From Burkholderia sp. PAMC 26561 (GTDB lineage Bacteria > Pseudomonadota > Gammaproteobacteria > Burkholderiales > Burkholderiaceae): a stretch of 64,000 bases of DNA. Where the stretch lies: the NCBI RefSeq assembly GCF_001557535.2, contig NZ_CP014311.1, positions 1 to 64,000 on the forward strand, read 5' to 3'. The first letter of the stretch is position 1. Every line of letters begins with the position of its first letter. Of this stretch, positions 43,450 through 51,013 are shown in pieces. The notes below the pieces were generated by a model. That model did no database searches. It saw only the letters and a list, made by a program, of their open reading frames with translations, and was not told the DNA's origin. The position numbers and the translations under genes were made by a program.

Positions 43450-44577
43450 ATGCCGTTGACAGCTTATTCGTCATCACTCCGCGGTGAGTTCGATGCGCAC
43501 CAATTGCTCAACCATTTATCCGCTCGTTACGGTCAACCTATGGTCTCTGCGGACACCATTCCTGAAGCGTGGCGCAGTTTCCTACGAAGTGATCTTCAAT
43601 GCCCATGCTGCTTTGTACGCGGTGCTGAAATCGTCCGAACGGCGGTAAAAGGGAGTAGGACCAACCGTCAAGCTTTTTTCAGGTTCACAACACCAGGGCA
43701 CAAGCAGCACTGTGATTTTGACAGCCCAGACACCGCAAATAAAGTCCCTGAAAATCTCGTAGCCTTAACGGAGTCGAAATCGACTATAACTCGTGCGGTG
43801 AGAGACTTAGTTTGCACAGGGATCGACCTAGGCCTTCTCAGCCAAGCCTCAATCCGTGACATGCGCGAATGGTTCTTTACTAAGAAGATCGGCTCCCTTT
43901 TCGAAGTTACGCTTGATTCGCGCCTGCTCCTATGGATCGATGCGCTGCAACGAAATGAGTTCCTTGCTCGCGGCTCACTACCTAAAGGCGTACCCTTGAC
44001 AAAGGAAATTGCGGCGCTGAAGGCATTCGATTGGCGCGCCGAAGCAGCGCGCCGAATAATAGAACGTAATCCTCAGCACCGGGCGACAATGAAAGCAGTG
44101 TTTGAGAATCATCTCGCAATATTCGGGGACGACGGCAGGCGTGCTGGTTTGCTCGCACAGAGATTCAGAGGGCGTGCCGCGTTCGATCCTAATGCGCTGA
44201 CGGATGAGTACGGGAAGACCTGTTCATTGTCGGAATTTATCAGCCGTAATTACGAGCCCTTATTAGCCGAAAAGAGGGACGCCGGAAGCGCGAGCGTCTT
44301 AGCCTTCTCTGCCTTGCTACTCTTTATTCGGAAGTGGGACTTAAGTGCGGCTATCCATGATTTCGCTCAGATCGTAGCTGAATTGGGAAAGGCAAGCCAG
44401 AATTTGGGCAATGTAATGGGCCTTAACCCCTTTCACGACTACAACGCGTGGCTCATCCTTAGGCGGTTACAGGAGCTAAACATTTTCGTGCCTGAGAACA
44501 TTGATATTCAAGCCGAACGTTTGGTTGTGGAGGCTTCGCTTCGTCAACAGTACAACGCTCCCCCTATGTCTACCTGA
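43450..44577 (+). CDS. CxxC/HxxHC zinc-motif protein downstream of the TIR gene
   Basis: 375 residues, ATG 43450 with a perfect AGGAGG 5 nt upstream. Residues about 52-85 have CPCCFVRGAEIVRTAVKG and FTTPGHKQHCDFD, a four-ligand site resembling the N-terminus of CoiA-like proteins (two Cys, then His/Cys). The rest is helical with no nuclease core seen. It lies 84 bp after the TIR gene on the same strand, so they are likely one operon and may be sensor and effector. Confidence 0.6.
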   Translation: MPLTAYSSSLRGEFDAHQLLNHLSARYGQPMVSADTIPEAWRSFLRSDLQCPCCFVRGAEIVRTAVKGSRTNRQAFFRFTTPGHKQHCDFDSPDTANKVPENLVALTESKSTITRAVRDLVCTGIDLGLLSQASIRDMREWFFTKKIGSLFEVTLDSRLLLWIDALQRNEFLARGSLPKGVPLTKEIAALKAFDWRAEAARRIIERNPQHRATMKAVFENHLAIFGDDGRRAGLLAQRFRGRAAFDPNALTDEYGKTCSLSEFISRNYEPLLAEKRDAGSASVLAFSALLLFIRKWDLSAAIHDFAQIVAELGKASQNLGNVMGLNPFHDYNAWLILRRLQELNIFVPENIDIQAERLVVEASLRQQYNAPPMST

Positions 44578-44678
44578 TTGTCTGGTCTTCCAGGGCGAAA
44601 AATTTGAAAGCTATAGCGTTTTCGTAACCTTTTGACGCAATGGGCGACGCGCGCGCCGCTAAAGTAGCTTCATTCCCC

Positions 44679-44697
44679 GCGCTCCTAGCGCATCGAC
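44679..44697 (+). promoter_or_regulatory. GCG stem-loop plus ATCGAC element, copy 6
   Basis: Stem GCGCT/AGCGC, loop CCT, then ATCGAC. TAAAGT at 44660-44665, 13 nt upstream, with GGCGA 12 nt before that. Confidence 0.65.
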
Positions 44698-44769
44698 ACA
44701 AGACGCTCGGCATGCTGGGCTCTTGCATTTCCTCTCTCTCAGTCTGGTCCTCCTCGGTCCAGTCTTTAT

Positions 44770-44798
44770 GGCGGCCACACTGTTGGTCGCCTTTTTTT
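44770..44798 (+). terminator. Intrinsic terminator within the leader
   Basis: GGCGGCCA pairs with TGGTCGCC (one G-T), then seven T. It lies between the promoter/stem-loop and the four-part element, with no gene before it. Confidence 0.8.
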
Positions 44799-44805
44799 CT
44801 TCCCA

Positions 44806-44837
44806 ATGGGAGCTTCTCCCATCTTGGGACAGCTCCC
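44806..44837 (+). promoter_or_regulatory. Four-part alternative-fold leader element, copy 7
   Basis: ATGGGAG/CTCCCAT (7 bp, loop CTT) competes with GGGAGCT/AGCTCCC (7 bp) enclosing TCCCATCTTGGGA. CAGGAG follows after about 10 nt. Confidence 0.7.
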
Positions 44838-44860
44838 TTTATTTATCAGGAGTTGTTTCC

Positions 44861-44995
44861 ATGATTGCAACTGCAAAACATGCTTTCGACAGTCTTCGCT
44901 GGTACGCGAGACAGGACGCCGAAGCGTGGAAGATATTGATTTTTCTAACCAGCGTTTTACTGATTGCTACCGGTATCGCGTCGGTTAGCACCTAA
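44861..44995 (+). CDS. Very small membrane protein (44 aa)
   Basis: ATG 44861 behind CAGGAG. MIATAKHAFDSLRWYARQDA, then one membrane helix (ILIFLTSVLLIATGIASVS). The leader in front is longer than the gene: promoter, stem-loop, terminator and four-part element in 200 bp. A larger frame from 44723 is the leader read as protein. Confidence 0.6.
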   Translation: MIATAKHAFDSLRWYARQDAEAWKILIFLTSVLLIATGIASVST

Positions 44996-45066
44996 GTCGC
45001 TGCTTTTGCTTTCGTAAAAATCCGCTTCATGCCGGCGACCCGCCAGCCAATACATTCTTACCTCAA

Positions 45067-45097
45067 CGGGAGCCACCTCCCAACGGGGCGGCTCCCT
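45067..45097 (+). promoter_or_regulatory. Four-part alternative-fold leader element, copy 8
   Basis: GGGAG/CTCCC (loop CCAC) competes with GGGAGCC/GGCTCCC (7 bp). AAGGAG follows in 8 nt. Confidence 0.65.
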
Positions 45098-45118
45098 CAT
45101 TTCCAAGGAGCTTCAACC

Positions 45119-45364
45119 ATGTCTGCAAACGCAACTACTCCGATCCTCAAGGTTTCGTCGTTGAACGGTTTCACCGCCGGTATACGTGTTTCTGGGCAGG
45201 ATGTAGAAGCCAGTCCACCGCAGCTTCACGGCGGAACGATAAGTTCGGTGTGGAGCGATGGCTCGGCAATCGTTAAGTGGGATCCGGGCTTTTCTCTAGT
45301 AGCAGAAGGACATCTCGTTCAAAACGGGCGCGTCAATCTGCATCATCTCCAACGGATGTCGTAG
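45119..45364 (+). CDS. Small hypothetical protein (81 aa)
   Basis: ATG 45119 after AAGGAGC. Begins MSANATTPILKVSSLNGFTA. Beta-rich, with ISSVWSDGSAIVKWDPGFSL suggesting a small barrel. No family known. One of the short cistrons with a four-part leader. Confidence 0.55.
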   Translation: MSANATTPILKVSSLNGFTAGIRVSGQDVEASPPQLHGGTISSVWSDGSAIVKWDPGFSLVAEGHLVQNGRVNLHHLQRMS

Positions 45365-45428
45365 TCGAGATTCCCGTTGTAGCGGCGTGCCCTTCAAGGG
45401 ACGGCGTACTTTCCCAAATTGTTTTCTT

Positions 45429-45466
45429 CCGCTAGGCGACCATCCCTAGCGGATGGTTGCGTTTCT
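45429..45466 (+). promoter_or_regulatory. Alternative-fold leader / attenuator-like element, copy 9
   Basis: CCGCTAGG/CCTAGCGG (45429-45452) competes with GCGACCATCC/GGATGGTTGC (45436-45460). The second fold is followed by GTTTCTTT and would act as a terminator, so this pair looks like terminator and antiterminator. Start codon is 16 nt further. Confidence 0.7.
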
Positions 45467-45481
45467 TTCCCTGAGGCAACC

Positions 45482-45943
45482 ATGTTGAAACTTCTGTTTT
45501 CGTCCCTTTTTCTTTGCATCTTGACCGGCTGCGCATCGGCTGATTTCGGCTCGCCCAACACCTATCAGCGTTACGACGTGCAGCGTATTGGCCAGATGGA
45601 ACAGGCAACGGTCATCCGCGTGCGGCCGATCACCATCGAAAGCAACTCCGACTCGTCGGGTTTGTCGTCGATCGTGAGTTCGGTCGCAGGTGCATTCCTC
45701 GGCTCCCAGGTGATTGGGAACGGACGCGGCCGTTATATCTCAGGTGCACTGTCGGGTTCGGCTACGGGTGTCATTGCCCAGCGCGTGAGCTCGATGATGT
45801 CGCGCCACAGCGGTCTCGAAGTGTTTCTGCTTCGCGCCAACGGGCAAACCGTTGTTGTGAGTCAGGTCGATGACCAACAGTTCGCCCCGGGCGAGCATGT
45901 CTATTTGATTAACAGCGGCTCCGGTTATCGGATCACGCATTGA
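45482..45943 (+). CDS. Outer-membrane lipoprotein with glycine-zipper domain (SlyB/PcP type)
   Basis: 153 residues. Signal peptide ending in the lipobox LTGC (Cys about 17). A glycine-zipper segment (SVAGAFLGSQVIGNGRGRYI...ALSGSATGVIAQRV) is typical of SlyB and relatives. The end is a small beta domain (LEVFLLRANGQTVVVSQVDD...VYLINSGSGYRI). Such proteins support envelope integrity; on a plasmid it may accompany the transfer pilus. Confidence 0.8.
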   Translation: MLKLLFSSLFLCILTGCASADFGSPNTYQRYDVQRIGQMEQATVIRVRPITIESNSDSSGLSSIVSSVAGAFLGSQVIGNGRGRYISGALSGSATGVIAQRVSSMMSRHSGLEVFLLRANGQTVVVSQVDDQQFAPGEHVYLINSGSGYRITH

Positions 45944-45988
45944 TCCAGCGTTTTTCTCTTCACTCAATCCCTGTCTTAGGAACTCAAG

Positions 45989-46285
45989 ATGAACACTTAC
46001 GAACTTGCTGGACACGGTTGCACAACGGGTTGGGACGCAAAGACCAACGACGTGAATGGCGAGAATATGTACAGGATGCGCCCGATCGAGGTTGCCGCAC
46101 AGGCCGCAAATGTGACGGAATTCCGGGCGATCATGCTTGATCCAGCATTTCAACCGAATGGCGCACGTGTTCGCTATTTCGCGGACGTCGGGCGTCTCTC
46201 GACTGACATGGATGCAGAGGCGCGGTATGCGCGCTTGCGTCCCGAACTGAAGCTGTACGAAGAACGTTTTTCCCAAGTAGCTTAG
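45989..46285 (+). CDS. Small hypothetical protein (98 aa)
   Basis: Starts MNTYELAGHGCTTGWDAKTN after TTAGGA. Contains a helix and an Arg/Glu-rich end. No family recognised. A GCGGCGTC/GACGCCGC hairpin (46292-46311) follows its stop. Confidence 0.5.
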   Translation: MNTYELAGHGCTTGWDAKTNDVNGENMYRMRPIEVAAQAANVTEFRAIMLDPAFQPNGARVRYFADVGRLSTDMDAEARYARLRPELKLYEERFSQVA

Positions 46286-46322
46286 TCAACGGCGGCGTCA
46301 TTCGACGCCGCTTCAATTCCTT

Positions 46323-46366
46323 CCCTTGCGGGCAGTTCCCGCAAGGGACCTGCCTCGCTTTTTTTT
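46323..46366 (+). promoter_or_regulatory. Four-part leader element, copy 10, ending in a T-run
   Basis: CCCTTGCGGG/CCCGCAAGGG (10 bp, loop CAGTT) competes with GGCAG/CTGCC, which encloses TCCC-GCAA-GGGA with a GNRA-type loop. Eight T follow, then GAGG and the start codon at 46379. Confidence 0.65.
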
Positions 46367-46378
46367 GTGAGGTAGCGC

Positions 46379-46771
46379 ATGAAATTCCCCCGTTTGTTTT
46401 ATTCGGACCGTACAGCAGCGAGCGCTGGAACGACCGCGGCTCTCCAACGGCACGCCGCGCGAGTCCTGCGGCGGGTTGCGCACGATTTGCACTTGCGCAG
46501 CCATGAAATTGTTGTCCAGTCCGGCCGCCGTACTCGGTCTGGTCGCGTTTCGCTTCGCACAGAGACGTTGTTTCTCGATGTGCTCGACAAGCCGTGCAAG
46601 CAGGGCGTTGCTTTTTCATTCCGTACGCGCCGGGACCGCAAGGACCTGACGGGTGGAGGCGAAAACTACGTTGCGCTCGAGCAGCTTGAAACGAGCACGG
46701 GTTATCAAGCGTTTCTTGACGGTCTACGGCTGGCCGGCGGGATCAACACATCGTCGGGAGCCCGTAAATGA
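46379..46771 (+). CDS. Hypothetical basic protein (130 aa)
   Basis: MKFPRLFYSDRTAASAGTTA; ATG after TGAGG. Rich in Arg (VLRRVAHDLHL, FRTRRDRKDLTGG), possibly nucleic-acid binding. No known domain. Its end overlaps the start of the next gene (ATGA). Confidence 0.5.
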   Translation: MKFPRLFYSDRTAASAGTTAALQRHAARVLRRVAHDLHLRSHEIVVQSGRRTRSGRVSLRTETLFLDVLDKPCKQGVAFSFRTRRDRKDLTGGGENYVALEQLETSTGYQAFLDGLRLAGGINTSSGARK

Positions 46772-47232
46772 AGCTCGCAACGGTGAAGGTTGAATACACC
46801 TGCGGATTGACCCTCACAGACCGGGTTGCGCTGGACAATACGACTGGAGAAATGCTTTTGCCGCCTAGACTTGTCGCGGTAATGGCGAAAATGGAAGCGT
46901 CGGAATGCTCACCGGCGTTTAGTGTGCGGCACGAAGGCTATATATTGCCCGTGCACGGTGGACCTAACGGTACTTACAAGGCTCAAATGCCTGTAAACGT
47001 TCCGTTTGGATTTCGCCGGTTTCTTCATCCGATTGCATTGCCGACGAAAGACCAGCGTCAGCAGAATGGTCGATTTATGCAGACGCTTTCGGCAGCCTCT
47101 ATCGTCGGCGCGGTCGGCTATGCTCATTCCGCGGTGCGGTGGGATTTACCAACGTTGCTGAATACGGCCTCGCTTGCCCTCCTTGGAGTAGTATTGTGGT
47201 ACGCAGGTCTTTTAGCCATGAAAGGAGATTAA
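46768..47232 (+). CDS. Membrane protein (154 aa)
   Basis: N-terminal soluble half (VKVEYTCGLTLTDRVALDNT), then two membrane helices (about 107-125 and 130-150). Translationally coupled to the basic protein before it. No family recognised. Confidence 0.5.
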   Translation: MKLATVKVEYTCGLTLTDRVALDNTTGEMLLPPRLVAVMAKMEASECSPAFSVRHEGYILPVHGGPNGTYKAQMPVNVPFGFRRFLHPIALPTKDQRQQNGRFMQTLSAASIVGAVGYAHSAVRWDLPTLLNTASLALLGVVLWYAGLLAMKGD

Positions 47233-47233
47233 C

Positions 47234-47341
47234 GTGGGTGCGACGATTTTCACATTTGTGCTTGGCGTGTCCATTGCTGCTTTCTTAGCGTGGTCAAACC
47301 ATAATGGGCAGAAGCATGATCGCGAACGCGATTGGCATTGA
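47234..47341 (+). CDS. Very small membrane protein (35 aa)
   Basis: GTG start at 47234 with AAAGGAG 6 nt upstream. MGATIFTFVLGVSIAAFLAW is a single membrane helix, followed by SNHNGQKHDRERDWH, a His/Arg-rich tail. The frame is too short for an ordinary gene finder, but the ribosome site is strong and the stop follows directly. Overlaps nothing. Confidence 0.5.
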   Translation: MGATIFTFVLGVSIAAFLAWSNHNGQKHDRERDWH

Positions 47342-47383
47342 GTAATTAATGTAGCGGGGCGAAAGCCACGCAGAAGAACGAAG

Positions 47384-47414
47384 CCGCATCCCCTGACGGG
47401 ATGCGGTTTTTTTT
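47384..47414 (+). terminator. Intrinsic terminator, first of two
   Basis: CCGCATCCC/GGGATGCGG with short loop and eight T. Confidence 0.85.
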
Positions 47415-47446
47415 GTGTGCGCGCCGGATGGCGGGCAATCCAATTG

Positions 47447-47468
47447 ACGCGCTTCGGCGCGTTTTTTT
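47447..47468 (+). terminator. Intrinsic terminator, second of two, 20 nt before a start codon
   Basis: ACGCGC/GCGCGT with a TTCG loop and seven T. The ribosome site ACGGAG begins 6 nt after it. Confidence 0.8.
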
Positions 47469-47487
47469 CGTTTACGGAGAAATCACG

Positions 47488-47949
47488 ATGCAACTCGGAC
47501 AAGCTGTTTTTGGACAGAAAGATCTCGCGGCGCGGGCAGTTGCAGCCAGCGCCGACGCGATCGCAGTGGTCCCAAGCGCAAAAATCGATACGGACGGTAA
47601 GACGGTCAATCAAGTATACGGCGCGCTTTGGGCATGTCTCTCTCGCACCGAACTGGAGCCGGAATGGCTCTCGTTGGCAAACACCCGAGACCATCCCGAC
47701 GAATATGCATACGGTGCGCGGCACGCCAGGATGTGGCCGTCACAGTTCATGTTCGACCGGCTTTCGGTGTCTGTTTGTATCGGCAACTCGGAGGGCTGGA
47801 TCATTCACGTGGACTGGGTGACGCGGCCTGAGGCCGAGGATCTCGAGCGCCGCTACGCGATGATGCCCTTGCTTCGCGCAAAGGTGTTTAACCGCAACCA
47901 GGCGTGGGACCTAGCACGACTTATCGCCCACAAACTCGACGTCGCTTAA
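47488..47949 (+). CDS. Hypothetical protein (153 aa)
   Basis: MQLGQAVFGQKDLAARAVAA; ATG 47488 after CGGAGAA. Soluble with several Trp (GALWACLSRTELEPEWLSL, NSEGWIIHVDW). No family recognised. It is preceded by two consecutive terminators, so its expression needs read-through. Confidence 0.55.
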   Translation: MQLGQAVFGQKDLAARAVAASADAIAVVPSAKIDTDGKTVNQVYGALWACLSRTELEPEWLSLANTRDHPDEYAYGARHARMWPSQFMFDRLSVSVCIGNSEGWIIHVDWVTRPEAEDLERRYAMMPLLRAKVFNRNQAWDLARLIAHKLDVA

Positions 47950-47998
47950 TTACCCTTCGCAGTTGTTCTTCCTTGCGCCGAATGGCGCTTCACCCTGA

Positions 47999-48037
47999 CG
48001 GGCATCGACCCGGCTGGGGACGATTGCCCGTTTTTTT
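47999..48037 (+). terminator. Terminator with ATCGACC inside the stem, before a start codon
   Basis: CGGGCATCG/CGATTGCCCG (one bulge) and seven T. CGGG can alternatively pair with CCCG around CATCGA. So the ATCGACC motif, terminator and alternative fold are merged here. Start codon 12 nt after the T-run. Confidence 0.75.
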
Positions 48038-48048
48038 ATGAGGCAATC

Positions 48049-49584
48049 ATGTTCCATCTTTCGACCACCAAGTTTTCCCGCTCCGTTGCGACGTTGCTTG
48101 AAGTACTCCAACTGTTTCACAACGACTCCCACTTCCGGGGCATCGAAGCGGCCGACGTCAGTCTAAGTCACGCCGGGCATCCCATGTGCGTGACGAAGTT
48201 CGACGGCAAACTGACTGTGCGCATGTCGGGCTCGATGCCTGATTTGTTCCTGGCCATGCTTGACGAGATCGACGGCGCGTATTTTCGTCCAAATGGTAAG
48301 CGCCTCGAGCCGTGGCAGATTCGCCGCTCACATTGGCAATTGCTGTTTTTCGCGTTCGAATTGTCTACGCGGCCGTTGTACCTCTTCACCTCGGAGCAGG
48401 TTATCGCCTTCGCCAACAATGGGTCGGCCAGCCTGTTTCAGCTCTGTGAGGCAGAAGCCCGCGCTCGTTTCGGATTCGGCCCTGGCGGACCGGCAGTCTC
48501 ATTTGGATCGGGGCATGTCAACGGGCGACACGAGGTGCATCTCGCCTATGCGCTCGCCGCTGGTGCTTCGGTTGCGGAGGCGGTGCTTGAAGACTATGCA
48601 GCGCTTGCCGAGCCGTTCGGCAATGACATTCGATGGGCAAGGACGCTCCTTACCGTGCCGGAATTACGCGGCGTCATGCCGGTCTCCAAGCTTCGAGTGC
48701 TCATCAGCGTGATGACGCACTCGCGGCAGTCGATATCTTCAGCGAATGCGGCAGTGCTGGCCATGGTCGCACGGTTGCTCCCCAATGAGACAACCCATGC
48801 GGAGGTCGATGACCTGCTTTGTCGCCACGGCCTACTGGACGCGCGTGCGCTACCGGAGACCTACTTTGAGCCGGTGGATATTGGCTCGCCGGTTTCCCCG
48901 TTTGCGACCGTCCTTCGACGCGTCATGGCCGATGAACGGAAGGCGTCGACGCTTGAGCGCTTGGAGAAGAAGCGGGCAGCGCGCGAAATCAGCCAACGCG
49001 AGTACGACCTGCATCGACACCTTGCGGCGCTGGATCACGGCCGCACCACGTTCGAGTTTGCCAATCGCATGGCGCTTGCCATTCAGAACGCCGATCTGCA
49101 CCTGTTGATCGATGTCTTGGACCGTCCCGACGATGCGAATCGCTGGACGAAAAAGGCAGTCCGTGAGTTCTACGGGGTAAAGCTCAACGGAGTGACCGCT
49201 AAGGCCCGCCGGCGAGCGATTTTCGCCCTCGCAGGTTTGGACGAAGCTCAGCAACTGGAATGGGAGCAACGCGCTGCCGCAAATCGGAAAGCCGAAGCGG
49301 TTGCGCGTGACGCCGAACGTGCAAAAGAACGGGCGCAGTCCGCGCGATACCGATACGGTCATAAAGTGATTACCGGCGCTCAACACGTCGAGCAATCGAT
49401 CGCAAGCGGCTTTAACATGATCACGAGCAATCGATATGGAGCAAGTCTGCGCTATAGCTTGGTCGCCCCTGCTCACGACAGTGCCGAAAGCAGGACACTT
49501 CGCGCGTCTGACGGCACGCTTGCGTATGCGCAGTATCTTCTTTCGCAAGGCCAACAGGCTGAGCACTCAACGCAATCCTCTTGA
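48049..49584 (+). CDS. Large hypothetical plasmid protein (511 aa)
   Basis: ATG 48049 with TGAGG before it. Soluble; a long middle helical region and a charged end with AAANRKAEAVARDAERAKER. No recognised domain. It has a good terminator after it (49591-49617). It may serve the following MoxR/VWA module, as it lies directly before its leader. Confidence 0.6.
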   Translation: MFHLSTTKFSRSVATLLEVLQLFHNDSHFRGIEAADVSLSHAGHPMCVTKFDGKLTVRMSGSMPDLFLAMLDEIDGAYFRPNGKRLEPWQIRRSHWQLLFFAFELSTRPLYLFTSEQVIAFANNGSASLFQLCEAEARARFGFGPGGPAVSFGSGHVNGRHEVHLAYALAAGASVAEAVLEDYAALAEPFGNDIRWARTLLTVPELRGVMPVSKLRVLISVMTHSRQSISSANAAVLAMVARLLPNETTHAEVDDLLCRHGLLDARALPETYFEPVDIGSPVSPFATVLRRVMADERKASTLERLEKKRAAREISQREYDLHRHLAALDHGRTTFEFANRMALAIQNADLHLLIDVLDRPDDANRWTKKAVREFYGVKLNGVTAKARRRAIFALAGLDEAQQLEWEQRAAANRKAEAVARDAERAKERAQSARYRYGHKVITGAQHVEQSIASGFNMITSNRYGASLRYSLVAPAHDSAESRTLRASDGTLAYAQYLLSQGQQAEHSTQSS

Positions 49585-49590
49585 CTCCAC

Positions 49591-49617
49591 ACCCGGCGCT
49601 TGCGTCGGGTTTTTTTG
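49591..49617 (+). terminator. Intrinsic terminator
   Basis: ACCCGGCGC/GCGTCGGGT (9 bp with one G-T) and seven T. Confidence 0.85.
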
Positions 49618-49713
49618 CTCTTTCGAAGTCAGCATCCAACGAAAGCGGGTATGAAAACGCGACGTTTCGAAGCGTTTGCGGCGCCCGGTGTGCCTACACT
49701 TCATCCATCAACC

Positions 49714-49733
49714 GCGTCCTAGACGCATCGACC
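49714..49733 (+). promoter_or_regulatory. GCG stem-loop plus ATCGACC element, copy 7
   Basis: Stem GCGTC/GACGC, loop CTA, then ATCGACC. -10-like TACACT at 49695-49700, 13 nt upstream. Confidence 0.65.
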
Positions 49734-49770
49734 ATCCGCGCCACGCTCACGCGTTGGCCGGCTTCATCTA

Positions 49771-49817
49771 CCCCACAGGGACCACGTCCCTTTGGGCGAT
49801 GGCTTTGTGGGGTTTTT
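49771..49817 (+). terminator. Nested hairpin terminator before the MoxR gene
   Basis: Outer CCCCACA/TGTGGGG encloses AGGGAC/GTCCCT; five T follow. Same four-part style as the leader elements. The ATG is 20 nt downstream. Confidence 0.7.
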
Positions 49818-49837
49818 CTTTTTCAGGGAAAGCCACC

Positions 49838-50863
49838 ATGCAAGTCACGTCCTCGCTACTGTTCGAACTGCTCTCGCTGTATGTCCCCAAGCGCCTTCCT
49901 GTGCTGATCACTGGGCGCCCGGGCATCGGCAAAAGCGACATTGTGGAACAGGTCGCGCAAGCCACCGACCACGAACTGCTTATCAGTCACCCGGTTGTTG
50001 AAGATCCGACGGATTCAAAGGGTCTGCCGTTTCCATCTCGCGATGGTCAGACGGCTCAGTTTCTGCCCTTCGGAGATCTCGAGCGCGCCTTGTCCGCAAG
50101 ACGCCCGTTGATCTGGTTTCTCGATGACCTGGGGCAAGCCTCACCGGCTGTTCAGGCGGCCAAGATGCAACTCCTGCTTGCCAGACGCATTGGTGAGCAC
50201 GTGTTGCCGTCCAACGTCACCTTTCTCGCGGCAACCAACCGCCGAACTGACAACGCCGGCGTGACCGGGATTCTTGATCCCGTCATATCCCGCTTTGCAA
50301 CGGTTGTCGAGCTTACGCCGACGATCGATGACTGGACGGCTTGGGCGGTCAGGTCAGGGATTGCGCCTGCGCTGATCGCATTCCTGCGGTTTCGTCCCGA
50401 TCTGCTCTCGGTTCAAAAAACCAGTCGCGACATCGAAAATACGCCGAGCCCGCGCAGTTGGGGTTTCGTCGCAAAGACGATGGACGTGGTGCCGAAGGCG
50501 CTCGAACTCATCTCGCACGCGGGTTCGGTGGGTGAGGGCGCGGCGTCGGAGTTTGTCGCCTTTCTGCAGATCTTCCGCGAGCTTCCATCGCCGGATGCGA
50601 TTCTGCTCAATCCGGACAGGGCACCAATTCCTGAAAACGCCGCTGCGCTGTATGCGACGGCTGCCGCTCTGGCCGCGTATGCGACTGAAGCCAATTTCGA
50701 TCGCGTGATGGTCTACGTCGATCGAATGATTGCCGGCGGCCTTCGTGAATACAGCGCCTTGCTGGTTCGCGATGCGCTGCGCCGTACGCCGACCATCGCT
50801 AATTCCTATGCGTTCATCAACGCGCAGGGTGGCGAAGTCGGCAAGATCATCCGCGGCGAATAA
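49838..50863 (+). CDS. MoxR-type AAA+ ATPase
   Basis: 341 residues from ATG 49838. Walker A GRPGIGKS (26-33), Walker B IWFLDDLG (about 92-99), sensor ATNRRTDN, and Arg finger region DPVISRFATVVEL. MoxR ATPases work with VWA proteins as chaperone or remodelling pairs; the VWA partner is two genes downstream. The long frame extends upstream to 49676 as leader read-through and is not used. Confidence 0.88.
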   Translation: MQVTSSLLFELLSLYVPKRLPVLITGRPGIGKSDIVEQVAQATDHELLISHPVVEDPTDSKGLPFPSRDGQTAQFLPFGDLERALSARRPLIWFLDDLGQASPAVQAAKMQLLLARRIGEHVLPSNVTFLAATNRRTDNAGVTGILDPVISRFATVVELTPTIDDWTAWAVRSGIAPALIAFLRFRPDLLSVQKTSRDIENTPSPRSWGFVAKTMDVVPKALELISHAGSVGEGAASEFVAFLQIFRELPSPDAILLNPDRAPIPENAAALYATAAALAAYATEANFDRVMVYVDRMIAGGLREYSALLVRDALRRTPTIANSYAFINAQGGEVGKIIRGE

Positions 50864-51013
50864 GCAGGGCATTCAAGCTCCGCAATCAATCGTCGCACTT
50901 CAAGTTTTCCCATTTCTCTCGAGGCACGGCGCGCTGCACTGGCGCGTCCGCCTCCTTTCTCGTTGTTCCTTTTCTAGCTTCACCCAAACCCATTTTTATA
51001 TATGGAGTTTTAT

